From: an uncultured Pseudomonadota bacterium | GTDB lineage: Bacteria > Pseudomonadota > Alphaproteobacteria > Rs-D84 | Reading direction: 5' to 3' | Length of the DNA: 62,588 nucleotides | Assembly (NCBI GenBank): GCA_902793435.1 | Contig: CADBDF010000006.1 | Span: 1-62,588 of the forward strand | Shown here: positions 27,444 through 35,634 of the stretch, one piece after another | Layout of the letters: each line of letters opens with the position of its first letter | Position numbering within the stretch: position 1 is the stretch's first letter | Notes under the pieces: generated by a model | The model's input: only the letters and a program-made list of their open reading frames with translations | The model's database searches: none | What the model was told of the DNA's origin: nothing | Translations under genes and position numbers: made by a program

Positions 27444-29740
27444 TAAAAATGTTTTGGATTTTTATTGTTTTACTAACCGCAACAAACACAGTTTGGGCGG
27501 CTGGCAACAGTGCTGTTCAGAGTGCCATGCAGGCCGCACGTGATAAAAAAGAAATTGTAAGTGTTGTTGTAAAAGACAGCACAGGGAAACCTATTTCTGG
27601 GTTGAATATTACTACAACGAACCTTGTGGCAAAACAATATACCGCAAAGACGGATGCATCAGGCACCGCAAAGTTTGAGGGTGTGTGTTCGGCTTTCGCA
27701 CGTATAGGACGCGAATATTCAACCGAAAAAAGAACAAATCCAAAGACAAAAAAACGTCCTGTCTTTATAAAAATAACCGACCCTGATAAAAAATATAAAG
27801 ATTGGTATGGATATTTGGAATGGGATGATTATGCTGGCAAAACAGGATGTGTTCGTACAATTACAATGAAACCAGATATGATACGCGAAACTTTTCCAAC
27901 AGCCGAACAATTGAAATACGCGTTTGATAACAGAACTGGGAAATTGAAATTTTATAATATTTGTACAGACAATAAAAAACCAGGTGGAAAAATACAATCT
28001 GGATGCATAGATGTGTTCAGAAATGTGGATACTCAATTAAATGAAGCCATTTTCTTGGCACAGGAATATATGCTCAGAAATATTTTGCCTGAAAATAATT
28101 CTGCGTGGATTGAATGCGTTGGAACACCTATACGAACAAAAGGAAATCAAGATTTCTTGAAATGCACATCAACAGATGGTAAATACGCATACGATTTTGA
28201 GTTTGATGATTTAATTGAATCCACCGATAATACCGTGCAAAAAGATGCCGCACAGGCATTGTGCGAAATTGTACATGGCGGAAAGTTTGAGACAGAAATC
28301 CAAAAAGCTTTTTGCACCAAAAATTCTGCAACAGAAACAAAAGAAATGTGTAATCAAATGCGCGGAACCACATACGGTTTATCATGGACAACAAAATTTT
28401 ACCCTGTAATTCAAGGTTCAGTATATCAAGGGTCTGCAACAACAGGATACATGCGAGAGATTCCTAAAACACGACAAAATGTATGTGTGTTTGATTTTAG
28501 AAACGTTGGTAAAGATTATAATCCTGCAACCATTGCTGGTATTGATAATTATAAATACGAATATATAGAAGTTCGTTCGTTGCCATCGTTAGAGTTTTTG
28601 CTGCATCAATATGTTAAGGCGCAGATTGGTGCAGATTTTGATAATTTCCGTTGCACATCTGGATTTAGACAATGGAATTCGCCAAATGGTGTAAAACATA
28701 TTTTCGAGTGCTATATCACAAGTGATGATGACGCAAAATCTGGCACAATTGAATTTGTTTTTGATAATATAAATGTCAGAACAGAATTGTATTCCAACGC
28801 TGGCGAAGGGAGTATGAATTGTATCGCCGCTGGCGGATCTTTTGATGGTGCGAATTGTATGGGCATGACCAAGGAACAATGTACTGAATTAGATAGCAAA
28901 ACCCGGGATATTGGTGGTGCCACATGGAAGCCTGAAATAAATCAATGTGTATTAAATGATGCACAAAAATTACAAAATTATAAAAAGGTTGGCGACGCAC
29001 TGGTGACAACTATTGCTGTGGCAGGAACAGTGGTGGTGGTGGTGGCAACAGCTGGAACAGCGGCACCTGCGATTGCGGCATTGGCTGTTGCGGGCGGAAC
29101 TATGTCTTTGGCTGGAACGGCGGTGGAAATGAAGACCACAGAAATAATGACAAAACAAGTTGAAAAATTCAAAATGTTATATAACGGATGTAAAAATCAA
29201 CCAGAGGAAGAACAAGACCCTTGTGCGCGTTCGGTATTACAATCATTTTTGGGCTTTATTGAAACATATGTGTCAAAAGGTGCCTTTGAGGGACAATATG
29301 CAAAATCTTTGGATGAAATATTTAGAGATTTGATTGAAATAACAGAACCCGAAACCATTACAAGAGAAGATATTAAATATTATTCTTTACAAAAAACGGT
29401 CGCAGAAACACTTGTTACAACCAAACAAGTTGCAACAGTTGCTACGATTGTTGGTGATTTTGCTTTGATTTTTGCCGGTGGTGCAAATGCGATTGCAAAA
29501 TTAAGCAAAATGGGGATTACATTAACCAAAGACGGCGTCGCGGTTGTTAATGCGGCAAACAAGGGAAATAAAATATCAAGATTTTTTGCCCGTGTATATA
29601 ATTTAAGTAAAAAACCTGTTGGTAAAGCAAACGATTTTAATACCGTTAAAACCGATTTGTCACGAATGTCACCTATTCCAAGTAAGACCAAACCTGGTTT
29701 TTGTTGGATAGAAGGATACTTGAAAACACCATGTAAATAA
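27440..29740 (+). CDS. Secreted protein with Ig-like domain and hydrophobic segments, 766 aa
   Basis: Starts at the ATG of the ATGA overlap with the upstream gene. Signal peptide MIKMFWIFIVLLTATNTVWA. Residues about 30-75 look like a bacterial Ig-like/carboxypeptidase-regulatory fold (VVVKDSTGKPISGLNITTT, TDASGTAKFEGVC). The long middle carries paired Cys. Around residue 520 comes an Ala/Val/Gly-rich segment of about 35 residues that could cross a membrane, and a second near 665. It ends in PGFCWIEGYLKTPCK. No enzyme motif is seen. The two-gene unit lacks a clear terminator. Confidence 0.75.
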   Translation: MIKMFWIFIVLLTATNTVWAAGNSAVQSAMQAARDKKEIVSVVVKDSTGKPISGLNITTTNLVAKQYTAKTDASGTAKFEGVCSAFARIGREYSTEKRTNPKTKKRPVFIKITDPDKKYKDWYGYLEWDDYAGKTGCVRTITMKPDMIRETFPTAEQLKYAFDNRTGKLKFYNICTDNKKPGGKIQSGCIDVFRNVDTQLNEAIFLAQEYMLRNILPENNSAWIECVGTPIRTKGNQDFLKCTSTDGKYAYDFEFDDLIESTDNTVQKDAAQALCEIVHGGKFETEIQKAFCTKNSATETKEMCNQMRGTTYGLSWTTKFYPVIQGSVYQGSATTGYMREIPKTRQNVCVFDFRNVGKDYNPATIAGIDNYKYEYIEVRSLPSLEFLLHQYVKAQIGADFDNFRCTSGFRQWNSPNGVKHIFECYITSDDDAKSGTIEFVFDNINVRTELYSNAGEGSMNCIAAGGSFDGANCMGMTKEQCTELDSKTRDIGGATWKPEINQCVLNDAQKLQNYKKVGDALVTTIAVAGTVVVVVATAGTAAPAIAALAVAGGTMSLAGTAVEMKTTEIMTKQVEKFKMLYNGCKNQPEEEQDPCARSVLQSFLGFIETYVSKGAFEGQYAKSLDEIFRDLIEITEPETITREDIKYYSLQKTVAETLVTTKQVATVATIVGDFALIFAGGANAIAKLSKMGITLTKDGVAVVNAANKGNKISRFFARVYNLSKKPVGKANDFNTVKTDLSRMSPIPSKTKPGFCWIEGYLKTPCK

Positions 29741-29752
29741 TGCTTAAAAACC

Positions 29753-29781
29753 TTGACTTTTTAGTTTTAAAGTATAATAAT
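29753..29781 (+). promoter_or_regulatory. Promoter of the rpsP cluster
   Basis: TTGACT (29753-29758). The -10 is either AATAAT (29776-29781) at 17 nt or TATAAT (29773-29778) at an unusually short 14 nt. It lies only about 15 nt after the upstream gene. Confidence 0.55.
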
Positions 29782-29787
29782 ACCATT

Positions 29788-29922
29788 GCAAATCCCAAAG
29801 ATTGCCATTAAAAACACCCCTGCGTGCGGTATGCACGAGGAACACTCTCCGGCGAGTTTCGCCCTGGGTGTCGGTTTTCTTTGTGGTTTTAACAGATAAC
29901 TTTTTAACAAGGAGTAATATAC
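29788..29922 (+). promoter_or_regulatory. Structured 5' leader of rpsP
   Basis: A leader of about 135 nt in which ACACCC (29814-29819) pairs with GGGTGT (29866-29871) and closes two hairpins, CGTGC/GCACG and GGCGA/TCGCC, a three-way-junction shape. It is followed by a T-rich stretch and then by the Shine-Dalgarno AAGGAG. It could be an autoregulatory or attenuating leader for ribosomal protein synthesis. No known Rfam class is recognised by eye. Confidence 0.45.
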
Positions 29923-30357
29923 ATGGCAACAGTTATCCGCTTGGCACGTTATGGTGCAAAAAAACGCCCTTATTATCACATTGTCGTGACAGATTCACGT
30001 AATGCGCGTAATTCTGGTAATGTTTTAGAGGTTGTTGGTAAATACAACCCTATGTTAGCCAAAGACGACGAAAAACGCGTCGTTTTGAAAATCGATGAAT
30101 TAAAAGCATGGTTGGCCAAGGGTGCAAAACCTTCGGATCGTGTTTATAAATTCATGGTAAATGCTGGTTTGGCAACTGCAAAACCAATTCCAACACAAAC
30201 CAAAAAGAATTTACCAAGCGAAAAAACACAACAAAAGGCAAAAGACAAAGCTGACAAGTTGGCAAAAATCGCCGAAGAAAAAGCCGCTGCAGAGGCCGCA
30301 GCCAAAGCAGCCACAGAGGCACCAGCCGAAGCCCCAGCAGAAACAGTTGCGGAGTAA
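29923..30357 (+). CDS. rpsP: 30S ribosomal protein S16
   Basis: 144 aa. The first 85 residues are canonical S16 ([44 protein letters not shown]). A Lys/Ala/Glu-rich C-terminal extension of about 60 residues follows, predicted helical or disordered, as in several alphaproteobacteria. Shine-Dalgarno AAGGAG. First gene of the rpsP-x-x-rimM-x-x-trmD-rplS cluster. Confidence 0.97.
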   Translation: MATVIRLARYGAKKRPYYHIVVTDSRNARNSGNVLEVVGKYNPMLAKDDEKRVVLKIDELKAWLAKGAKPSDRVYKFMVNAGLATAKPIPTQTKKNLPSEKTQQKAKDKADKLAKIAEEKAAAEAAAKAATEAPAEAPAETVAE

Positions 30358-30364
30358 TAATTAC

Positions 30365-30817
30365 ATGCAAAATAGACCGAAGTATTCCGATTTAGAATTA
30401 AAACACGCGTTAAGCGACGTGTTTGCTTCGGTCTATTTTGTTGATAAACGCGCAAAGAAAAAACTGAACGACAGTTATTTTTTGAACTTTGACAATTTAA
30501 TTGCCTATGCACGCGAAAATCATATTGACGAAATGCAATATATTCGCAGTATCCAACAAGATTTATTAACCATGCCGCAAACATATTTGGTGCGCCCTTT
30601 CTATACCAAATATGAATTAAAACGCGCAATGACAAATGTGTTTAATTCTGTGTATTTTGATGATTTATCTGCAAAAATCAATATACAAGACAGTTATTTT
30701 TTGAATTTTGATTCTTTTGTAAATTATGCGCAAAAACATAATATCGACCCAATGAATCATATAAACGGTATTCGCGATATGCTGTTGGAATTACCTGGCT
30801 GTCACGAAAGAGCATAA
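30365..30817 (+). CDS. Hypothetical protein made of two tandem repeats, 150 aa
   Basis: Starts at the ATG at 30365, 7 nt after rpsP; the frame is open upstream but overlaps rpsP. Residues 7-71 and 80-144 are copies of one module, sharing LK.A, VF.SVYF.D, DSYFLNFD, YA, HNID/HID and M..I..I..D.L..P. This is an internal duplication of a helical domain of about 65 residues. No family is recognised, and there is no Cys in the modules. Its position inside the ribosomal cluster hints at, but does not prove, a role in translation or simply co-expression. Confidence 0.75.
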   Translation: MQNRPKYSDLELKHALSDVFASVYFVDKRAKKKLNDSYFLNFDNLIAYARENHIDEMQYIRSIQQDLLTMPQTYLVRPFYTKYELKRAMTNVFNSVYFDDLSAKINIQDSYFLNFDSFVNYAQKHNIDPMNHINGIRDMLLELPGCHERA

Positions 30818-30828
30818 GGGTAAAAATT

Positions 30829-31035
30829 ATGAGTAATGTTAATTGTCCCTATGATAATCAATATTGCCAGAAAAAAGACCAGATTTTTTCTGGGTGGGTA
30901 AAAATCGTAACAAACTACACAATACCCCAACCCATAAACCCTGATGATTTTTCAGGTTGTCCAGGGGTTAAAACCTGTGCCAGACATCCCGAGTTTTTAT
31001 CAAACCAAAGGTCCAAAGGTCATGAACGACAATAA
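30829..31035 (+). CDS. Small Cys-containing hypothetical protein, 68 aa
   Basis: It follows the duplicated-module gene after 11 nt with AAGGG upstream. Four Cys in CPYDNQYC and CPGVKTC suggest a small metal site. It overlaps rimM by 14 nt, so rimM is likely translated by coupling. Not recognised. Confidence 0.55.
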   Translation: MSNVNCPYDNQYCQKKDQIFSGWVKIVTNYTIPQPINPDDFSGCPGVKTCARHPEFLSNQRSKGHERQ

Positions 31036-31486
31036 AAAAATTTTGGTTGGTAAAATTGTTGCTTTTCAAGGTGTGCGTGGTGATGTGCGTATTCAAACAT
31101 ACACTGAAACCCCGGCAGATTTTCAAAAATTCAAAATTCAAAGTTCAAAGTTTAATCCTGATGATTTCAAATTCATTCGTGTTTTGCCTAATTCATCTGT
31201 GATTATTGCACACATCAACGGATTCGAAGACCGAACATCAGCCGAGGTTTTACGCGGAACAGAATTATTTGTCGCGCGCGATGACTTGCCTGATGTAAAA
31301 CCCGGCGAATATTACCAAGCCGACTTGATTGGTTTTACGGTTATACAAAATGGCGAAAAAGTCGGTATTATTTCAGGATTCCAAAACTTTGGCGCAGGCG
31401 ATATTATCGAAACATCTGTCGGCAATTTGTATTCGTTCAAAGGCGCAGATGTCGATTTTAACAACAAAACCGTCACAGTAAAATAA
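31022..31486 (+). CDS. rimM: Ribosome maturation factor RimM
   Basis: Helps assemble the head of the 30S subunit by binding S19. 154 aa from the ATG at 31022 (MNDNKKILVGKIVAFQG). The N-terminal RimM beta-barrel has GKIVAFQGVRGDVRIQTYTE, and the C-terminal PRC-barrel-like domain has PGEYYQADLIGFTV, GIISGFQNFGAGDIIE. Other in-frame starts lie inside the preceding small gene. Cluster position is as in many proteobacteria. Confidence 0.92.
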   Translation: MNDNKKILVGKIVAFQGVRGDVRIQTYTETPADFQKFKIQSSKFNPDDFKFIRVLPNSSVIIAHINGFEDRTSAEVLRGTELFVARDDLPDVKPGEYYQADLIGFTVIQNGEKVGIISGFQNFGAGDIIETSVGNLYSFKGADVDFNNKTVTVK

Positions 31487-31497
31487 GAGGTTGTTTT

Positions 31498-31731
31498 ATG
31501 TCATATAGAGATAAATTAGGAACACAAGTTGCGTTAGATATGACACCGGTGTCGTTACACTGTTATGATGCAGGCGAATGTCCTGCTGTCACAGTATTAC
31601 GCAATACAATGCCGTCTGTACACATAGAAACGAATGTAGACGGAACAATAACCGCAACATGCCCAATCAGGCAATTTGCACAAGCACAAGAAACTATACG
31701 CGTCACATGTTTTGGATGCAGATGCAGATAG
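31498..31731 (+). CDS. Small hypothetical protein, 77 aa
   Basis: 11 nt after rimM, Shine-Dalgarno AAGAGG. Mostly beta-like with Cys at CYDAGEC, TCPIR and CFGCRC. The C-terminal CFGCRCR could bind metal. It looks like a small phage-like or zinc-ribbon fold, but no family can be named. It lies between rimM and trmD, so it is expected to be expressed with them. Confidence 0.55.
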   Translation: MSYRDKLGTQVALDMTPVSLHCYDAGECPAVTVLRNTMPSVHIETNVDGTITATCPIRQFAQAQETIRVTCFGCRCR

Positions 31732-31742
31732 GAGTTTTAAAG

Positions 31743-32090
31743 ATGGCTTATTTGTATGTTTTTCAAGAAAAATGTCCTTGTAGTTTAGAAAATTGTGCAA
31801 TCTATAAACAGACACCAACAAGACTTAAAATAGATCCAAATACAGACAAGTTCTATGTAGATCAAGTTGTTAATGAACGTTATAGATGTAATCCGGAATA
31901 TGCGGTATTAAGACCAACCGATTTATGTCTTAACAGCGATGAAACCCTTTGCGCAAACCTTGATGAATTAAAAGCTATTTGCCAACAATGTTGTGCCAAA
32001 CACCCCATTGATAAACGCGACAAATCGTTTCGTCCAGCACGAATAAAAATCGATTTAATGAATATGCACAAACCTATGAAAAAGAGATAA
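31743..32090 (+). CDS. Small Cys-rich hypothetical protein, 115 aa
   Basis: Started at the ATG at 31743, with AGGAG 10 nt upstream; the frame is open further upstream, but that overlaps the previous gene. Cys clusters CPCSLENC, RYRCNPEY, DLCLNSDETLC and ICQQCC indicate one or two zinc-like sites. The C-terminus is basic. trmD starts 1 nt after its stop. Not recognised. Confidence 0.6.
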   Translation: MAYLYVFQEKCPCSLENCAIYKQTPTRLKIDPNTDKFYVDQVVNERYRCNPEYAVLRPTDLCLNSDETLCANLDELKAICQQCCAKHPIDKRDKSFRPARIKIDLMNMHKPMKKR

Positions 32091-32091
32091 A

Positions 32092-32778
32092 ATGCACTTT
32101 AATATACTGACCATTTTTCCAGAATTATTCCCTGGCACATTGGGTGCCGGTGTGGTTGGGCGCGCTTTGGATAAAAAAATTTGGTCAATGGATGTTATAA
32201 ATATTCGCGATTTTGCCATAAATAATTATGGCAGTGTTGATGACGAACAATTTGGTGGTGGCGCAGGTATGGTTATGCGTGCCGATGTGTTGGGTGACGC
32301 ATTGGATTCTGTTAAAAACAAAGGTAAAATCATATACTTTTCGCCACGCGGTAATGTTTTAAATCAAAAATCTGTTCGTGAGTTTGTCGCCGATAAAGAT
32401 GCAACATACACCCTGATTTGTGGCAGATATGAAGGCATTGATGAACGCGTTTTACAAGAATATGACATTATGGAAATTTCTGTGGGCGATTATATTTTGT
32501 CGGGTGGCGAAATTGCCGCGCAGATTTTTATTGACAGTTGCGTTCGCGTGATGGATAATGTGTTGCACGGTGGCGCAGATTCCACCAATAATGAAAGTTT
32601 CGAAATCGGCGGGTTAGAATGGCCGTTATATACCCGTCCGTCAGTATGGCGCGGACATAAAGTCCCAGAAGTCCTGCTGTCCGGTCACCACGGCAATATC
32701 GAACGGTGGCGGAATCAACAATCGGACGAAATAACAAAACAAAGACGTCCGGATTTAATAAAGGAAAACAAAAAATGA
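32092..32778 (+). CDS. trmD: tRNA (guanine37-N1)-methyltransferase TrmD
   Basis: Methylates G37 next to the anticodon and prevents frameshifting. SPOUT fold, 228 aa. Motifs: [13 protein letters not shown] at the start, [23 protein letters not shown], the knot motif [12 protein letters not shown] and [12 protein letters not shown], and the C-terminal [18 protein letters not shown]. The TGA stop overlaps the rplS start (ATGA). Confidence 0.98.
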   Translation: MHFNILTIFPELFPGTLGAGVVGRALDKKIWSMDVINIRDFAINNYGSVDDEQFGGGAGMVMRADVLGDALDSVKNKGKIIYFSPRGNVLNQKSVREFVADKDATYTLICGRYEGIDERVLQEYDIMEISVGDYILSGGEIAAQIFIDSCVRVMDNVLHGGADSTNNESFEIGGLEWPLYTRPSVWRGHKVPEVLLSGHHGNIERWRNQQSDEITKQRRPDLIKENKK

Positions 32779-33164
32779 ATATTTTGAAAAAAATTGAAGC
32801 AGAACAAGTCGCAAAAATGAAAGGTGATAAAGTTATTCCTAACTTTAAAGCCGGTGACACAGTAAAGGTTCATGTAAAAATTAAAGATGGCGATAAATTC
32901 CGTATCCAAATGTTCGAAGGTGTTGTTATTGCACGCGATGGCGGAAATGGAAATAATGCATCATTTACAGTTCGTCGTGAATCTTATGGCGTTGGTGTTG
33001 AACGTAAGTTCCCATTATATTCACCTGCGATTGAAAAAATCGAAAAAGTTCGTATTGGTCGTGTTCGTCGTGCCAAATTGTTCTTTTTACGCAAATTGTC
33101 TGGTAAAAAGGCTCGTATCGTCGAAGATTTGGCGGCAACATCTGCCGAAAAAGCAGCAAAATAA
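32775..33164 (+). CDS. rplS: 50S ribosomal protein L19
   Basis: 129 aa from the ATG at 32775, within ATGA at the trmD stop. AAGGAAAAC upstream is the Shine-Dalgarno. Typical L19: [51 protein letters not shown], and [19 protein letters not shown]. Lies at the 30S/50S bridge. Last gene of the cluster, followed by a terminator. Confidence 0.97.
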   Translation: MNILKKIEAEQVAKMKGDKVIPNFKAGDTVKVHVKIKDGDKFRIQMFEGVVIARDGGNGNNASFTVRRESYGVGVERKFPLYSPAIEKIEKVRIGRVRRAKLFFLRKLSGKKARIVEDLAATSAEKAAK

Positions 33165-33187
33165 ATTTTGCAAAAATATTAAAAAAG

Positions 33188-33214
33188 GAACCGCAATTTT
33201 GCGGTTCTTTTTTT
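33188..33214 (+). terminator. Terminator of the rpsP-rplS cluster
   Basis: GAACCGCAA (33188-33196) pairs with TTGCGGTTC (33199-33207), followed by seven T. Confidence 0.9.
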
Positions 33215-33229
33215 ATCAAATTTAATAAT

Positions 33230-33258
33230 TTGACTTGTGCGTCTTATGTTTGTAAAAT
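33230..33258 (+). promoter_or_regulatory. Promoter of the DUF2155 gene, very close to its start
   Basis: TTGACT (33230-33235), a 17-nt spacer, TAAAAT (33253-33258). The ATG at 33266 is 7 nt after the -10, so the mRNA is predicted to be leaderless. Confidence 0.6.
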
Positions 33259-33265
33259 TATAGGT

Positions 33266-33625
33266 ATGAAAAAATTTATAAAGATTTTTGCTGTTTTTGC
33301 TTTGATTATGCCAATCGTATCACAGGACGCGGTTGCGTATATTGACCACGAAACTGCTGTATTGCGCGTTTTAAACAAGGCCGCAGGAAAAACACAAACA
33401 GTGCGTGTGCCGGTTGGATATTCTGTAAATCATGAAAAATTAAATATTGCTGTGCGTTCTTGCAAGCAAACAGACCCATTTGATGCAGAAAACCATTTCG
33501 CCTTTGTCGAGATTTTTGACGGCAATGCCAATCAAATATTTGGTGGGTGGATGAATAAAAATGAACCAGGCAACAATCCATTACAAAATCCGGACTATGA
33601 TGTTTGGTTGATAAACTGCGAATAA
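33266..33625 (+). CDS. DUF2155 secreted protein
   Basis: 119 aa, signal peptide MKKFIKIFAVFALIMPIVSQDAVA. The DUF2155 pattern is visible: ETAVLRVLNKAAGKTQTVRVPVG, VRSCKQTDPFDAENHFAFVEI, FGGWMNKNEPG and YDVWLINC, with Cys pairs conserved. DUF2155 is found mainly in alphaproteobacteria, as an outer-membrane-associated or periplasmic protein of unknown role. Supports the phylogenetic placement. Confidence 0.85.
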   Translation: MKKFIKIFAVFALIMPIVSQDAVAYIDHETAVLRVLNKAAGKTQTVRVPVGYSVNHEKLNIAVRSCKQTDPFDAENHFAFVEIFDGNANQIFGGWMNKNEPGNNPLQNPDYDVWLINCE

Positions 33626-33644
33626 TTTAATGAGGGAGAGAAAC

Positions 33645-33965
33645 ATGAAAAAAGCTATCGATTTTTTAAAAAGAAATTTCAAATTGATTATTGGAATCGC
33701 TGTATTGGTTTTGGTTATTGCGATTTTCTTTGCTGTTAAATCTAAATCGGTGGGTTTGGAAAATGGAAATTTACAAAAATGGACTTTGGCATCAGTTGAA
33801 ACAAAATTATCAACCGTTCAATCTTTGGCAAATAATACAAAAAATGCCGATTTAATTGTGCAATGTGTTGATAAAATGTCCAGTTTTAATGATTCTGGGG
33901 AATTTGCGGTTCGTGATGCGGTAAAGTTATGCAATATGGGTATTCAATTACGGGAAAATAATTAA
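33645..33965 (+). CDS. Small membrane-anchored hypothetical protein, 106 aa
   Basis: AGGGAGAGA lies just before the ATG at 33645. A basic start (MKKAIDFLKRNFK) is followed by one membrane helix (LIIGIAVLVLVIAIFFAV) and a periplasmic helical part with two Cys (CVDKMSS, LCNMGIQ). tsaD starts 2 nt after its stop. Not recognised. Confidence 0.7.
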   Translation: MKKAIDFLKRNFKLIIGIAVLVLVIAIFFAVKSKSVGLENGNLQKWTLASVETKLSTVQSLANNTKNADLIVQCVDKMSSFNDSGEFAVRDAVKLCNMGIQLRENN

Positions 33966-33967
33966 AA

Positions 33968-35101
33968 ATGCAAAATAGTGATGATGATAAATTAATTAAA
34001 ATCAATATGGGCGCATTACAAAGTAATGTCGCGCCAAACAAAGATTCTGTGTTATGTTTAGGTATTGAATCATCGTGTGACGAAACATCGGCGGCAATTG
34101 TGGATTCCAACAGAAATGTTTTGGCGCATATTATTTATTCACAAATTCCAGAACATCAAAAATATGGTGGTGTGGTGCCTGAATTAGCGGCACGCGCGCA
34201 TATTTTGGCAATTGACACTGTAATCAAACAGACTTTACAAGCCGCCGGCAAAAACATTAACGACATTGATATTATTGCCGCAACGGCGGGTCCGGGACTC
34301 ATTGGTGGTGTCTTGGTTGGTTGGATGGCGGCAACAGGTATTGCACAAGCAACAAAAAAACCATTAATTGCAGTAAATCATTTGGAAGGTCACGCATTGG
34401 TTCCCCGGTTATCTGCGACTGCGGCAAATGGAATTGGCGATGGCGGATCTGTTGATTTTCCATATCTATTAATGCTGGCATCGGGTGGGCATTGTCAAAT
34501 CTTATTGGTACGCGGTGTCGGTCAATATGAATTAATCGGTCAAACCATAGATGACAGTGCCGGCGAGGCATTTGATAAGGTTTCTAAGATGTTGGGATTG
34601 GGTTATCCTGGTGGTCCAATTGTTGATAAACGCGCAAGCTCAGGCAATCCAAAACGTTTTAATTTTCCACGACCACTGTGTGATAAACCTGGGTGTGATT
34701 TTTCATTTAGCGGTATAAAAACCGCGGCACGCATTATGTTGGATAAAAATACTGAATCGGTTGATGATGCGTTTATAAATGATTTCTGCGCATCTTTCCA
34801 GGCGGCTGTGGTTGATTGCATTATAAACAGATTAAATCACGCGATGGCGACCGATGTTGTTCGTGCGGCAAATCCAAAAACTTTGGTTGTTGCCGGTGGC
34901 GTTGCGAAAAACAGTGCTATACGCGCAGCAATGGAAAATTTAGCAAACGCGCACAATATGATTTTTGCCGCACCACCAATGAATTTATGCACAGACAACG
35001 GTGCAATGATTGCGTGGGCCGGAATTGAAAATTGGCGTGTTGGAAATATCGTACGCGAACCTGTGGCACCCCGCCCCCGTTGGCCATTGACTGAATTGTA
35101 A
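33968..35101 (+). CDS. tsaD: tRNA N6-adenosine threonylcarbamoyltransferase TsaD
   Basis: Transfers threonylcarbamoyl to A37 of ANN-reading tRNAs, with TsaB/TsaE. 377 aa. ASKHA fold motifs: LCLGIESSCDETSAAIVD, GGVVPELAARAH, the iron site HLEGHALVPRL, LLMLASGGHCQILLV, FSFSGIKTAAR and VAGGVAKN. An N-terminal extension of about 27 residues precedes the usual start; a later start near LCLGIE is not offered by an ATG. Confidence 0.97.
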   Translation: MQNSDDDKLIKINMGALQSNVAPNKDSVLCLGIESSCDETSAAIVDSNRNVLAHIIYSQIPEHQKYGGVVPELAARAHILAIDTVIKQTLQAAGKNINDIDIIAATAGPGLIGGVLVGWMAATGIAQATKKPLIAVNHLEGHALVPRLSATAANGIGDGGSVDFPYLLMLASGGHCQILLVRGVGQYELIGQTIDDSAGEAFDKVSKMLGLGYPGGPIVDKRASSGNPKRFNFPRPLCDKPGCDFSFSGIKTAARIMLDKNTESVDDAFINDFCASFQAAVVDCIINRLNHAMATDVVRAANPKTLVVAGGVAKNSAIRAAMENLANAHNMIFAAPPMNLCTDNGAMIAWAGIENWRVGNIVREPVAPRPRWPLTEL

Positions 35102-35119
35102 TGTAATTGGTATAAAATT

Positions 35120-35632
35120 ATGACACCAGAAAAAGATAAATATTACGAAAAAGCGACTAAACAACTATTAAAAACCATTGATACAATGGGGTTGGATAAA
35201 ATTAGTCGTTTGCGTGCAAGAAACCTTGTTCTGTTGTTTCGTGATTCTTTCAAAATGCCAACGATTAAATACAAAACATTTGAACACGAATTAGGCAATA
35301 CTATCGGTTTTTTGAATTATGATTCCGATGGATTTTGCCGCGTTGCCAGTACTAATTTTGGAATAATGATGGGTGGTGCTGCAAAATGGCAAATGATGTA
35401 TATTGATAATATATGGACATACGGTCCGCATCATTACTTGGTACACAACCAATCAAACACAATATTGGATTTAACTTTTGATCAATATACAAATAATAAT
35501 ATAACTGTCCCGTATGATATTGGCAGAAAGGTACCTTATCAATTAAATGCAAAAGGACAAGACCCAGTATTTCGCTTTGCCGATGCGTTGGGAATTGATA
35601 TAATACAAGAATTAAAAAAACAAAATGATTGA
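35120..35632 (+). CDS. Hypothetical protein, possibly papain/transglutaminase-like fold, 170 aa
   Basis: A Cys in DGFCRVASTNFG (about residue 74), a His in YGPHHYLVHN (about 113) and an Asp in TILDLTFDQY (about 121-125) have the order and spacing of transglutaminase-like cysteine proteases, where H.W/H.L precedes (I/L)D.T..Q(F/Y). This is a by-eye fold suggestion, not a family hit. There is no signal peptide. xseA starts 2 nt after its stop. Confidence 0.6.
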   Translation: MTPEKDKYYEKATKQLLKTIDTMGLDKISRLRARNLVLLFRDSFKMPTIKYKTFEHELGNTIGFLNYDSDGFCRVASTNFGIMMGGAAKWQMMYIDNIWTYGPHHYLVHNQSNTILDLTFDQYTNNNITVPYDIGRKVPYQLNAKGQDPVFRFADALGIDIIQELKKQND

Positions 35633-35634
35633 AT

